Shown piece by piece: positions 7,383 through 16,213 of a DNA stretch of 64,000 bases (the first letter of the stretch is position 1; each line of letters begins with the position of its first letter). The stretch is from assembly GCA_022360015.1 (NCBI GenBank), contig JAKSDQ010000260.1, positions 38,223 to 102,222 of the forward strand, in the 5' to 3' direction. The translations under genes and the position numbers were made by a program. This stretch comes from Cytophagales bacterium. Its GTDB lineage: Bacteria > Bacteroidota > Bacteroidia > Cytophagales > Cyclobacteriaceae. Below the pieces are notes generated by a model, which saw only the letters and a list, made by a program, of their open reading frames with translations, was not told where the DNA came from and made no database searches.

Positions 7383-9122
7383 ATGAGACCGGAAGATTTT
7401 GTAATATTGGACAGCACTATTGAAGTATTTATGAACACCGAACCTATTCAACGCAGCAGAGCCCAGGAGTCAAGGTCTGCTATTGAGAGATTATATATTA
7501 TCATGCGCCACCTTTTTATCAGAGGTGGCTATAAACCCCTTGGAATTTCCGGAGAATCATTGGTGCAGGCATTATTAATCCTGAGGCCCGAGATTTATGG
7601 CCTGATTGCCGATAATGAAAGGGTTGAATTGGATGGGTTGCTTTATGTTATTGACCGGCTTCCCAAGGGGATTGAAGAATGCCGGTTCATCAGATTGATT
7701 TCCAAAGAGGGCCTGGACAAAACCAATTTCCAGGCAATAGTTCCCCTCAAGAGGCGAAGAAACTGCTACCGGATAGATAAGGACCAAATGTACATAGAGC
7801 TAACCCGCGGGAGAAGTGATATTTATGATATTCTGACCCACCTGACTTTTCTTTACATAGAGGCCGAAAAAATTAAATTGCATAGCCTGGATCAAAAAGG
7901 TGGGAAAACCCAGGCGTGGTTAAAACTGGAGGAAACTATCACACGTGAATATCAGGGCAAGGAATTTAACAAAGAGATCGCTTATACCTATCTGAGTACG
8001 GTTATTGGAAGAACATACGAAGAAACTGCCAGGGCAGGTGAAAGTTTTTATGAAAACGAGAATCGTCATAGTCTTTTTCACACGATTTATTGGTTAGGAA
8101 AGCTGGCTATTGATGAGGAAAAAGGTAAGGGGGACAGGGAGATCAATTTTTCAGCGACCTTGAGAGAAAGGATCGGACATCATGTTTATGGTGAGCTTTG
8201 GGCTGATAACATTAAAAACTATCTGTGGGAACACGATTTGATGCAGCGGCCGGCACATATTATTAGTTCTAATTTACACAGTGTGATTAATACCTTGTAT
8301 GGTTATAAGGTGCTAAGAAATACCCTCAAAACTGACAAGTTGGAAATCATTGCCCGCCAGCTTAGCATTTTGAAAAATGAAAAATCCCGTGAAAAGGTGA
8401 AAAAATATGCCAGGGAAAACGGGCTGTACGAAATCCCTGACCAGTCGGGCACAAACCTGGCTGTACAAATCATAGACATGGCCAAACTTGATCTCAAATC
8501 TTTGCCTAAAGAGCTTTCGGTTGATGAAACTAAAATCAAGGACCATCAGCCAATCATTCTGGTGATGGATTATGCTTTTGGTGAACAGGCGTTCGAGACC
8601 ATGGATGAATTGCTGAAACCTTTTGAAAAAGACGGTAAAGCATATCCGTTAAAAGTAGATTCTATCTCAATAATGGGTAAAGCCGGTATATTGACTGGTA
8701 AAAAAAGCGATATCATGGTGCCAAGCTCCCACATTTTTGAAGGTACTGCCGACAATTATCCTATTGACAACGAGTTTTCTTGTAAAGATTTTGAAGGTCA
8801 TAACCTGCAGGTATTTGAAGGGCCCATGGTCACTGTTCTTGGCACGTCATTGCAAAACAAGGATGTGCTTGAATACTTCCTTGATTCATCCTGGAAGGCC
8901 ATAGGATTGGAAATGGAAGGCGCCCATTACCAAAAGGCCATTCAGTCGGCCTCCAAAATCAGGAACAGCATCAAGAAAACCGTAAAATTACGATATGCCT
9001 ACTATGCTTCCGATAATCCGTTAATCACTGGTAAAACCCTTGCCTCCGGCAGCCTGGGCCAGGATGGCGTAAAACCCACTTATTTGATTACCGTGCAAAT
9101 TTTAAATAAGATTTTAGGTTAA
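7383..9122 (+). CDS. DUF6909-like protein with C-terminal nucleoside-phosphorylase-like region
   Basis: A 579-residue soluble protein with no signal peptide. The N-terminal two thirds are helix-rich and charged, and I place them by general resemblance in the DUF6909 group found in Bacteroidota. The C-terminal part from about residue 395 (LVMDYAFGEQAFE) looks like a phosphorylase/nucleosidase fold. It has GKAGIL near 434, a long loop, VTVLGTSL, and the segment AIGLEMEGAHYQKA, which resembles the conserved MEGA/MEtaa motif that binds ribose in MTA/SAH and AMP nucleosidases, followed by YYASDNPL. Enzymatic activity is inference. A second start, M17 at 7431, is possible. It is convergent with the next gene with a gap of five bases. 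Confidence 0.6.
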   Translation: MRPEDFVILDSTIEVFMNTEPIQRSRAQESRSAIERLYIIMRHLFIRGGYKPLGISGESLVQALLILRPEIYGLIADNERVELDGLLYVIDRLPKGIEECRFIRLISKEGLDKTNFQAIVPLKRRRNCYRIDKDQMYIELTRGRSDIYDILTHLTFLYIEAEKIKLHSLDQKGGKTQAWLKLEETITREYQGKEFNKEIAYTYLSTVIGRTYEETARAGESFYENENRHSLFHTIYWLGKLAIDEEKGKGDREINFSATLRERIGHHVYGELWADNIKNYLWEHDLMQRPAHIISSNLHSVINTLYGYKVLRNTLKTDKLEIIARQLSILKNEKSREKVKKYARENGLYEIPDQSGTNLAVQIIDMAKLDLKSLPKELSVDETKIKDHQPIILVMDYAFGEQAFETMDELLKPFEKDGKAYPLKVDSISIMGKAGILTGKKSDIMVPSSHIFEGTADNYPIDNEFSCKDFEGHNLQVFEGPMVTVLGTSLQNKDVLEYFLDSSWKAIGLEMEGAHYQKAIQSASKIRNSIKKTVKLRYAYYASDNPLITGKTLASGSLGQDGVKPTYLITVQILNKILG

Positions 9123-9127
9123 AAGCA

Positions 9128-9997
9128 TCATTCCATCACCACAACAGCCAGCTTCTTGTTGTTGGCACTTACTGTCAGCCGGTTAAAATTTGATGTAATC
9201 CCGTAATCAGATAAATCCGCCACTTTAGACCAATCGATGTCCGTTTTAGCATTGTATTTAAAGAGTGCGTTACCCTGCCCCATAAGAAACGTTCCATCAT
9301 TCAAAATGCAAAAGTCTTCCGAACCGGGTAATGTATCGATAACGTCAGTCATCACCAGATTATCGGGATTGACGGATTTAATCACCCAGTGGATTGCGTC
9401 TTTTTTTTGGACAAAGGTTAGCAGGTTTTCGCCAGGCATAGGGTGCAGAGCCCGGCCAATCTTTTCTGTAACCCGGAGCGAATTGCCAGTGATGGTATTG
9501 CCAATCTGTAAAGTATTAGGCTCGCCCACAATGAACAATCCCAACCTTTGGTCGTCAATCCAGCAGTGATAACCCACAAACTTAATGTGTTCGAAAACGG
9601 GGGATCTTCCCCGCCCATTCATTTTGTATTTCCATAACCGCTGATCTCCGTTTTCTTCTACCACGATGCAGGTAAAATATTTGTCTTTTTCGATAGGAAT
9701 AGGTGAATATTCACTTACATAGGTGTTAAAGATCTTCTTTGTTTTTCCTGACTTTAAGTTGTAACTATAAATATTAGTGTGATTACCCGCCTCCATGGAT
9801 GTGAACAGTACCTTTTTTCCTTTATGGTAAAAATGTGGCTGGTTATCATAACCAGGCCGTTCTGTAATATTAATAGGATTGGCAATCGAAACATTGTCAA
9901 GCGCAATTGCTAAGTCAAAAAGGTAAATTTCACTTCCCTGTTGTCCATATATATATCCTGATGAAAAAATCAGGATAAAAAAAATGTGCCGGTGCAT
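9128..9997 (-). CDS. Secreted TolB-like beta-propeller protein
   Basis: A 289-residue protein with a signal peptide ending near YIYGQ. Repeated WD40-like/PD40 features follow: NQPHFYHKGKKVLFTSMEAGNHTNIYSY is the classic TolB-type blade (xPxFxxDGxxIxFxSxxxGxxxIYxx), and further weak blades follow. About six blades fit the length. Probably periplasmic or surface, binding a protein or glycan. No enzymatic residues are visible. It ends five bases from the stop of the facing gene. Confidence 0.75.
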   Translation of the reverse strand: MHRHIFFILIFSSGYIYGQQGSEIYLFDLAIALDNVSIANPINITERPGYDNQPHFYHKGKKVLFTSMEAGNHTNIYSYNLKSGKTKKIFNTYVSEYSPIPIEKDKYFTCIVVEENGDQRLWKYKMNGRGRSPVFEHIKFVGYHCWIDDQRLGLFIVGEPNTLQIGNTITGNSLRVTEKIGRALHPMPGENLLTFVQKKDAIHWVIKSVNPDNLVMTDVIDTLPGSEDFCILNDGTFLMGQGNALFKYNAKTDIDWSKVADLSDYGITSNFNRLTVSANNKKLAVVVME

Positions 9998-10104
9998 AAT
10001 GAAATTATTTTGATTGGTATTTTAAGATATCCGGTTTTATTACCCGAATTTAGTTAAATTGTTGTTACTACATTCTGAAAATAATTTTATTTTTCCCGGA
10101 ACCC

Positions 10105-10299
10105 TTGCCCGGGCCTGATAGGGTCGACAGGGGAGCGGTCTATCAAAAACAGTGGAAAAGTGTTGCTGTTGGCAGATTGGATTTGAGAAAAGGTAAGCAA
10201 ACCATCATCATAAACAGGAATGCCGTTGATCCTAGTGGGCAAATAGCACTAAAAGCTTTGTTGTTAATGAAGCAAATTAATGAGGATGAAGCTATGTAA
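10105..10299 (+). pseudogene. Gene remnant, C-terminal carbohydrate-binding-like segment
   Basis: A short open segment whose translation (VAVGRLDLRKGKQTIIINRN...IALKALLLMKQI) resembles the final beta-sandwich strands at the C-terminus of Bacteroidota fucosidases and sulfatase-associated proteins, in which a LxLxKGxQTIxL motif is followed by an ALKAL strand. There is no ATG and no upstream domain, and the open frame begins only at 10054. I read it as the tail of a gene whose body has been deleted. The rest of 9998-10344 shows nothing else. Confidence 0.35.
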
Positions 10300-10344
10300 T
10301 GTCAAAATATTTAATATTTTTAATTAAAGTTTAACCTAAAAGAC

Positions 10345-12273
10345 ATGGGCGACCTGAATGTAAAACTGGTAACTACCCAAAAGCAGCTCAATGATTTTAC
10401 AAAACGGCTTTTGCTGGATGTGCAAGCCCTGGAGAGGATGATAGATGAGGACTGGTTTGACAATAGTCCGGCCCGCATTGGAGCCGAACAGGAAATTTGC
10501 CTGATAGATCGGTATTATAAACCGGCCCCGGTGGCCATGGAGTTACTGGATAAACTGGGAGACGATAACTTTACCACTGAGCTCGCCAAATTCAACATCG
10601 AGGCCAACCTGCCACCTCTGGATTTTACCGGGGGGTGTTTTTCTACGCTTGAAAATAACATCGACGCATTGCTGAACAAGCTCAGAAAGACGGCCAATGA
10701 CATGGACATAGATTTTCTCATTACAGGAATACTTCCTACCCTGAGAAAGTTTGATATGGACCTTGATAATTTAACACCCTTGCAACGTTATCACGCCCTG
10801 ATGAAAGCCATCAGTAAGTTAAGAGGCAGGATGTATGAGCTAAAGATCAAGGGGATTGATGAGCTTAATTTGAAGCATGACTCTGCCATGTTGGAAGCCT
10901 GCAATACCAGCTTTCAGGTACATTTGCAGGTCAGGCCCGAGGAGTTTGTGGAAAAATACAACATTGCCCAGGTACTTACTGCCCCAACCATTGCCATTGC
11001 CTCAAATTCGCCATTGTTGTTTGGCAAAAGGCTTTGGAGTGAGACCCGTGTCGCCTTATTTCAGCAATCGATCGACACCCGCACTGCTGGTGAACACCTC
11101 AGGGACAGGAGCCCCAGGGTGACTTTTGGAAATCAATGGCTGCAAAACTCCATACTGGATTTGTACAAAGAAGATATTGTTCGTTTCAGAGTGATGTTAA
11201 TGACACAGCTCGAGGGTGATGTTATGAAATTGCTCGACGATGGGATTACACCAAAGTTAAGGGCCCTGACCATCCATAACTCCACGGTTTACCGCTGGAA
11301 CCGCCCATGTTATGGAATAAGCAGCAATGGCAAACCGCATTTCAGAATAGAAAACCGGGTACTGCCAGCCGGACCACGTGTCATTGATGAAGTTGCCAAC
11401 GCAGCCTTTTGGCTGGGGTTGATGAATGCCTTTGGCAACCACTACCCAAACGTAAACCAGCTAATGGATTTTGACGATGCCAAGTCAAATTTTATGGCTA
11501 CTTCATTTAATGGTATTAATAGTGAAATTACCTGGTTTAATAGTAAAAAACTGGGGGTCAGTAAGTTGATTAAAAATGAGTTGTTGCCTATTGCCCGTGA
11601 AGGACTGGAAAACAACAACGTTAGCAAAGGAGATATTGACCGGTACCTGTCGGTTATAGAAGAAAGAAATGAGGTGCGGCAGAATGGGACAGTCTGGCTG
11701 CTGAATTCCTTCTCCAAATTGTCAAAGGAACAACGAACCAGGGAAGAGGTGATGATTGCTATTTCTTCGGCCATGGTTGAAAATCAAAAAAAAGGAGTTC
11801 CTGTACATCAATGGAAAGATGCCTGTGTAAATGATATTAATAGCTGGCATCCTTCCAAGATTTTGGTGGAAGAGTTTATGACTACCGATATATTCACAGT
11901 ACATAAAGATGATATACCGGAGTTGGTCGCTGATATTATGGACTGGCAAAAGATCAGATATACCCCTGTTGAGGATGAAAAAGGAAAACTGACGGGGTTA
12001 ATTACTTCCAGGACGCTTTTACGTTATTTTTGTATCAAGCATAAGCTGGGAGAAAAGCTGGAAAAAACGGTAAATGATTTAATGATTAAAGATCCAATAT
12101 CCATTTCTCCTAACGCGACCATTATTGAGGCCATGAATCTGATGAGAGAGTCGGGCATTGGTTGTCTTCCTGTGGTCAACAATGATAAATTGGTTGGTGT
12201 AGTAACCGAAGGAAATTTTATCAACATAACGGGCAGTCTGTTGAATATATTAAAAGAGAAAAGGATAAGCTAA
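10345..12273 (+). CDS. GCS2-type glutamate-cysteine ligase-like protein fused to CBS domains
   Basis: A 642-residue cytoplasmic protein. Residues about 25-400 match the glutamate-cysteine ligase 2 (carboxylate-amine ligase) superfamily: RIGAEQEICLID contains the expected GxExE/Q metal-binding strand, followed by FNIEANLPP, a helical RYHALM region, TSFQVHLQV, and a late RIENRVLPAGP. C-terminal to this, two CBS domains are visible (about 515-572, MTTDIFTVHKDD, and 585-640, MIKDPISISPNATIIEAMNLMRESGIGCLPVV), which usually sense adenine nucleotides. A regulated peptide-bond-forming ligase, perhaps making gamma-glutamylcysteine or a related thiol precursor, is inference. No gshB-like partner lies nearby. 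Confidence 0.8.
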   Translation: MGDLNVKLVTTQKQLNDFTKRLLLDVQALERMIDEDWFDNSPARIGAEQEICLIDRYYKPAPVAMELLDKLGDDNFTTELAKFNIEANLPPLDFTGGCFSTLENNIDALLNKLRKTANDMDIDFLITGILPTLRKFDMDLDNLTPLQRYHALMKAISKLRGRMYELKIKGIDELNLKHDSAMLEACNTSFQVHLQVRPEEFVEKYNIAQVLTAPTIAIASNSPLLFGKRLWSETRVALFQQSIDTRTAGEHLRDRSPRVTFGNQWLQNSILDLYKEDIVRFRVMLMTQLEGDVMKLLDDGITPKLRALTIHNSTVYRWNRPCYGISSNGKPHFRIENRVLPAGPRVIDEVANAAFWLGLMNAFGNHYPNVNQLMDFDDAKSNFMATSFNGINSEITWFNSKKLGVSKLIKNELLPIAREGLENNNVSKGDIDRYLSVIEERNEVRQNGTVWLLNSFSKLSKEQRTREEVMIAISSAMVENQKKGVPVHQWKDACVNDINSWHPSKILVEEFMTTDIFTVHKDDIPELVADIMDWQKIRYTPVEDEKGKLTGLITSRTLLRYFCIKHKLGEKLEKTVNDLMIKDPISISPNATIIEAMNLMRESGIGCLPVVNNDKLVGVVTEGNFINITGSLLNILKEKRIS

Positions 12274-13333
12274 ACCACCAAACCACCAAGATAAGCAAAT
12301 AGAGTTAATAAATAAATAGCGTTAAGGTGATAGAATAAACACAATAAATTTCATCCAATAAGCCCGCCTAACGGTCTGCATAACTCTAGGAAGAACGAAA
12401 GTGGCCAGGCTTTCTCTCTCACCTTTGGTGCTTACCAAGCCAGGGCCACTTTTGTTGAAAGGAAATTAATATTTAACTTTCACCTAAACTATAATTCCCG
12501 GTTTTTTTATACAATGCGTTTTTCTATGTAATTTTTAACTATAGGTTTTACAATGTCATTGATTTACAGAATATTATGGCTGTATTCCCAAACTCTGTCT
12601 AAACTTAACATTTTTACCTGTGACAACAGATCTTAAAAATTTACCAACCTATTCCCAAGACATGGTGAAACCTAAACTCCGATTGATATTTTTCCATATG
12701 TTACATTTTTATACTTTTGAAAATGAGTCAAGAATGCCCCGAAATAGGGCATCCTTTGGTAAAAGAGCTCTGACCTGATTACTAACCTAACTTTTTACCC
12801 CAAGCCAAATTCGCTTCTTACCAGCGATTCTAAAATCGCAACTATCCCCCAATAATTGATTTGTTTGAAAATAGTAGTAAAGGATTCGGATAGGGCTATA
12901 CTTTCAAGTTTAAAAAACTGACCTCCAAAATGTTTAGTTAATTTTAAATTTTAATTAAGTTTAAAAAATTAAGCCCTATCCTTTTCCTTCCCACGATTAA
13001 ATTGATGTTTAATCAACAAATCATTTTACGATGTTGTTAATTGATGCTGTAATGTTAAAAATAAATAACAATAATGTCAACAAAAAATTATAAAAAAAAT
13101 AACACTTGGTTGTTTTTCTGAAATTTTTTGCGATAAGTAATTGATAATCAGTTTAATAAGAAAATTATACATAATAATATCACACAAACTATTTTCCCTG
13201 GCTTTCAGATAGCTTACGCTTCCTTTTGACATGCCAAGCGCTTACTGCGCCAGATTTCCAACGCTCAGACCATTCAGGGACCATGAAGCCAAGAGTGGAC
13301 AAGTTACCCTGTGTTTATTTGTGTAGTGCGTAG
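12274..13333. other. Long non-coding gap with inverted repeats
   Basis: About 1.06 kb without a believable gene, between two convergent genes. Two structured elements stand out. First, 12398-12406 pairs with 12444-12452 (AAAGTGGCC/GGCCACTTT, extendable by two pairs), around an inner CACCTTTGGTG hairpin. Second, GGATAGGGCT (12888-12897) faces AGCCCTATCC (12972-12981). The remainder is A/T-rich. I cannot assign a known RNA family. Confidence 0.45.
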
Positions 13334-14566
13334 TTAATTGCTACAAACTTTTTTGAGTATGGGGCCGGCACTTTTAATGCCCAGTTCGAAAGCCTTTTGA
13401 AGATCGTGACAAGCCGCAGTAGATGCTTGGTTATTGTACCTGGCAATGCCCCGGTTAAAGTAGGCCAACCCGTAAGAAGGATGGTAGAATATAGCCATAT
13501 CGTAGTTTTGAATGGCTTCTTCGTATTTATCCAACTTAATCAAAACGTTGGCCCTGCTCAGGTAGGCTTTTTCATGATCAGGTTTCAGATGAATGGTTTG
13601 GCTGAAGTCACTGTAGGCTCCCACAAAATCTTCTGATTTTTCTTTGGCCAACCCCCGGTTCAACCAATTTTCAGGGTTGGACTTATCAAGCAATATGGCA
13701 GAATCATAGTCTGCCAGGGCACCTGAATAGTCTCCGCTTTCCATTTTGGCAATACCTCTTTGGGTATAGGCATAGGCAAGTGTCGGATCTTTTTTCAGCA
13801 CTTCAGTGTAGGTTTTTATAGCCAGTTCGCTATGGGTTGTCTGTACAGCCAGCACACCGAGATTATAGCTGGCCAAAGCATTGCCCGGATCCAACTGTAA
13901 TGCTTTCTCGTAATCGGCAATGGCTGCCCCGATGTCTCCCAACCCTTCATGTGCTATGCCGCGGTTGGTAAGGTAGTCGGGCTCACGACCGTTTATCTGT
14001 ATGGCACTATCGAAGTAATGAATGGCTAGTTTGAAGTCATTTAGTTTTGTGTGGGTCAGGCCCAGGTAATTGTAGATTTCGACACTTGTCCCCTGAGCGG
14101 TCATGATTTTATCAGTGCCAGCTTCAAATAGGGAAGACCGGAAAAACACGGTGTTTGTTTCACCTTTTGGCAAAGCCAGAAATCTCAGAAAGTCTGCTTT
14201 CGCCGGTTCATATTGTTGCTGATTGTATCTGAGAATGCCCCTGGCCATAGTACCTTCTACATGCTCTGGTGCCAGCTCCAGCAGTATATTATAGTCGGTT
14301 AGCGCCGCTTTTGATTGATTTAACCACTCCTTGGCAGTTGCCCTGGCGTAATAAGCTTCCAGGTAAAGATGATCCCTGTATAAGCACGCATCAAAATGAT
14401 CAATGGCCTTTTCAAAGTTGTTGTTGTCCAGCGCTTTCATACCCAGTTGATAATTTTTTTCTGCCGAATACTGGAGTAAATCCTGCCGTCTTTGATTCTG
14501 GGCCAGACCGGTATGAATGAACGAAAGTAAAAGGAAGCTCAAAAAAACAATTAATTTAGAGAACAT
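13334..14566 (-). CDS. Secreted tetratricopeptide-repeat protein
   Basis: A 410-residue protein with a signal peptide (cleavage near GLAQ). At least eight TPR units run through the whole mature chain, each with the W/Y-LG-Y-A-F-A-P-type pattern. Examples are YQLGMKALDNNNFEKAIDHFDACL, AIQINGREPDYLTNRGIAHEGLGDIGAAIADYEKALQLDPGN, and AYTQRGIAKMESGDYSGALADYDSAI. Probably a periplasmic or outer-membrane-associated scaffold for protein-protein interactions. No second domain is present. It begins about 490 bases from the next remnant, and that gap (14567-15058) shows only an A/T-rich GTCAATTATCAAATGTCAAATGACAAT-type microrepeat at about 14601-14627. Confidence 0.85.
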   Translation of the reverse strand: MFSKLIVFLSFLLLSFIHTGLAQNQRRQDLLQYSAEKNYQLGMKALDNNNFEKAIDHFDACLYRDHLYLEAYYARATAKEWLNQSKAALTDYNILLELAPEHVEGTMARGILRYNQQQYEPAKADFLRFLALPKGETNTVFFRSSLFEAGTDKIMTAQGTSVEIYNYLGLTHTKLNDFKLAIHYFDSAIQINGREPDYLTNRGIAHEGLGDIGAAIADYEKALQLDPGNALASYNLGVLAVQTTHSELAIKTYTEVLKKDPTLAYAYTQRGIAKMESGDYSGALADYDSAILLDKSNPENWLNRGLAKEKSEDFVGAYSDFSQTIHLKPDHEKAYLSRANVLIKLDKYEEAIQNYDMAIFYHPSYGLAYFNRGIARYNNQASTAACHDLQKAFELGIKSAGPILKKVCSN

Positions 14567-15058
14567 AGGCCCATTGTTGCCGAAACACTTTTAGTGAAAT
14601 GTCAATTATCAAATGTCAAATGACAATCGGAGATTATTAGTGAGTAAAATTGACTCATTCTTATTGACATATACGTATTTGAATTGATTTTGATCTATGC
14701 TTTTGTATGAACTATTTTATTCAGGATCACCTGGTCGGTACGGCATTTTCCGGTGTCTGTCAGCGAAATGACAAGGGCAAGCACAAAATAATTAAATGCT
14801 ATTTCACCTTCGGTGAAGTTCAACAGATTGTGGGCAAAAGTACGCCAACAGCCATATTGAAAGTCAAAATCATAGCTACCGATTTAAGACCCATTATATT
14901 AATATAGCGGTTACAAACCCGGTTCCCTGAGAGAGATAGCACATCATTTCCACTATCTTCCTAATGAATAAATTGGCTATTGGTTTGTTTAAAGTTATAT
15001 TTTGGTTATCAGGCCTTTCATTTACTTAAATAGGTATCTATCATCAATGGCTATCATA

Positions 15059-15495
15059 TCATGTTTTTCCGCCAAACTTGTACAAAGATTCTATCACTGC
15101 CTCGTGACCGGTTCCTTATAATACTTTTGCCGGTGTATTCCCATTATTATCTTTGCTATTGGGATCTGCCCCTGAAGTTAGTAACCTGATTATTACTTCC
15201 TGCTGATTTCTGATGTTACGTCCTTTCCCGTTGAGCAGTCCGTGAACGACCCACAGCAATGGCGAACACCCAAATTCATCTTGCTGCTGCCGTGGCGGAT
15301 CAGTGTACGAACCATTTCCAGACCCGTGGATTCGGAGATTTTATTTTCAAATACGCAACCACAGATAAAGTTGATGGGATGAACCTGATGCTCATGTCCG
15401 GACCCAAAAGTGATATTTTCATGTACAACCTGAGGTGTTTTTTGGATAGTGGCAATTAGTTCGTCAATTTTTCCTTGTTCGATGGCATGCTTCAT
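15059..15495 (-). pseudogene. Ankyrin-repeat protein, frameshifted and with an in-frame stop
   Basis: The first part (MKHAIEQGKIDELIATIQKTP...EMVRTLIRHGSSK) is open from 15495. The natural continuation (DEFGCSPLLWVV...VIIRLLTSGADPN-KDNNGNTPAKVL) is in another frame, and the switch falls at about 15279-15283. It then meets TAA at 15116-15118 and would continue as GTGHEAVIESLYKFGGK to TGA at 15059. The LLTSGADPNSKDNNGNTPA segment is a textbook ankyrin repeat. One base lost and one nonsense mutation explain everything, so this is a recently decayed gene. A sequencing error could account for only one of the two lesions. Confidence 0.75.
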
Positions 15496-15530
15496 CTTTG
15501 TATTGGGCTAAGCAGAATTTTGACTCATTT

Positions 15531-15695
15531 TTAAGCATTAAAACCCGGAATGGGTGAAGAAATATCTATTGATATCAGGTGGATAAACCAGTCGCTGTCA
15601 TAATCCACATTGAAGTCAAAAAGTTTAACATAAAAGTTTTTGCTTTCCTGTAGCTGATCACTACAGATGTTGGTCATTATTCTGTTAATTTTCAT
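15531..15695 (-). pseudogene. Truncated VOC (glyoxalase/bleomycin-resistance) family gene
   Basis: A 54-codon open segment whose first 42 residues (MKINRIMTNICSDQLQESKNFY...DYDSDWFIHLIS) match the N-terminal beta-alpha-beta unit of a VOC-superfamily protein, which normally runs to about 120-130 residues. After residue 42 the similarity ends and a stop follows. Its ATG overlaps the stop of the small secreted ORF upstream. I interpret it as a 3'-deleted remnant. Confidence 0.6.
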
Positions 15696-15897
15696 TTTTA
15701 ATATCTATTATTTGAAATGCCTGACGGGGGTTTTTAATCATGAGTTGATCTATGTCTTCTTGTGTAAGTGAGAAGCCCAGCTTTTTGCCAGCCATTTTCT
15801 CACTAACGGTATGAAAAAACCCCTCGTCAAACTTCTGGCTGATTTGGCAGTAATTGAGGATTAAAAGCAGCAAGGTTGTCAGGGCTAAATTTTTCAT
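15685..15897 (-). CDS. Small lipoprotein-like hypothetical protein
   Basis: A 70-residue product with a hydrophobic signal (MKNLALTTLLLLILNYC) that could be a lipobox (LNYC), followed by about 50 polar residues with a helix-prone EDIDQLMIKNPRQAF stretch. The family is not recognised. It overlaps the start of the VOC remnant by 11 bases (ATGAAAATTAA arrangement) and lies among decayed genes, so it may itself be the stump of a longer protein. Confidence 0.4.
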   Translation of the reverse strand: MKNLALTTLLLLILNYCQISQKFDEGFFHTVSEKMAGKKLGFSLTQEDIDQLMIKNPRQAFQIIDIKNEN

Positions 15898-16213
15898 ATG
15901 GGTATGGGACTTTATTGCCTGGTTTTTGGTGTGAAAATCAAATTTAGCAAAAACATTATATTTATTTCAGCGCCTTTGGTTAGGGCGCTGTATGGCGCAT
16001 TGCTTGAACCAATTGCCTGATGTCCCAATCAATTTGAGGACCTATAATCCGTATTTACCAAAACCTGCTAATGGTGAAATAATCCGATGGCTGTTACCAT
16101 GACATTGCCAGTGTCTGTAAGACAGAGGAGAATAATTATTTTTTCATTATATTTTTAGATATGTTTAAAATTTTATATTTTGTTAACCTTAATTTACAAC
16201 CGGTTTAAAGCAC
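15898..16213. other. Intergenic region upstream of the TPR gene array
   Basis: No gene is visible. A seven-base stem (CAGCGCC at 15968-15974 with GGCGCTG at 15984-15990) is the only clear structure. The last 80 bases are very A/T-rich and probably hold the promoter of the TPR gene that follows, although no exact TAnnTTTG is present. Confidence 0.4.

Noticed and set aside
14707..14907. 66-codon plus-strand frame in the gap before the ankyrin remnant
   Set aside because: No signal peptide, domain or terminator, and the sequence around it is non-coding in character. Considered chance.
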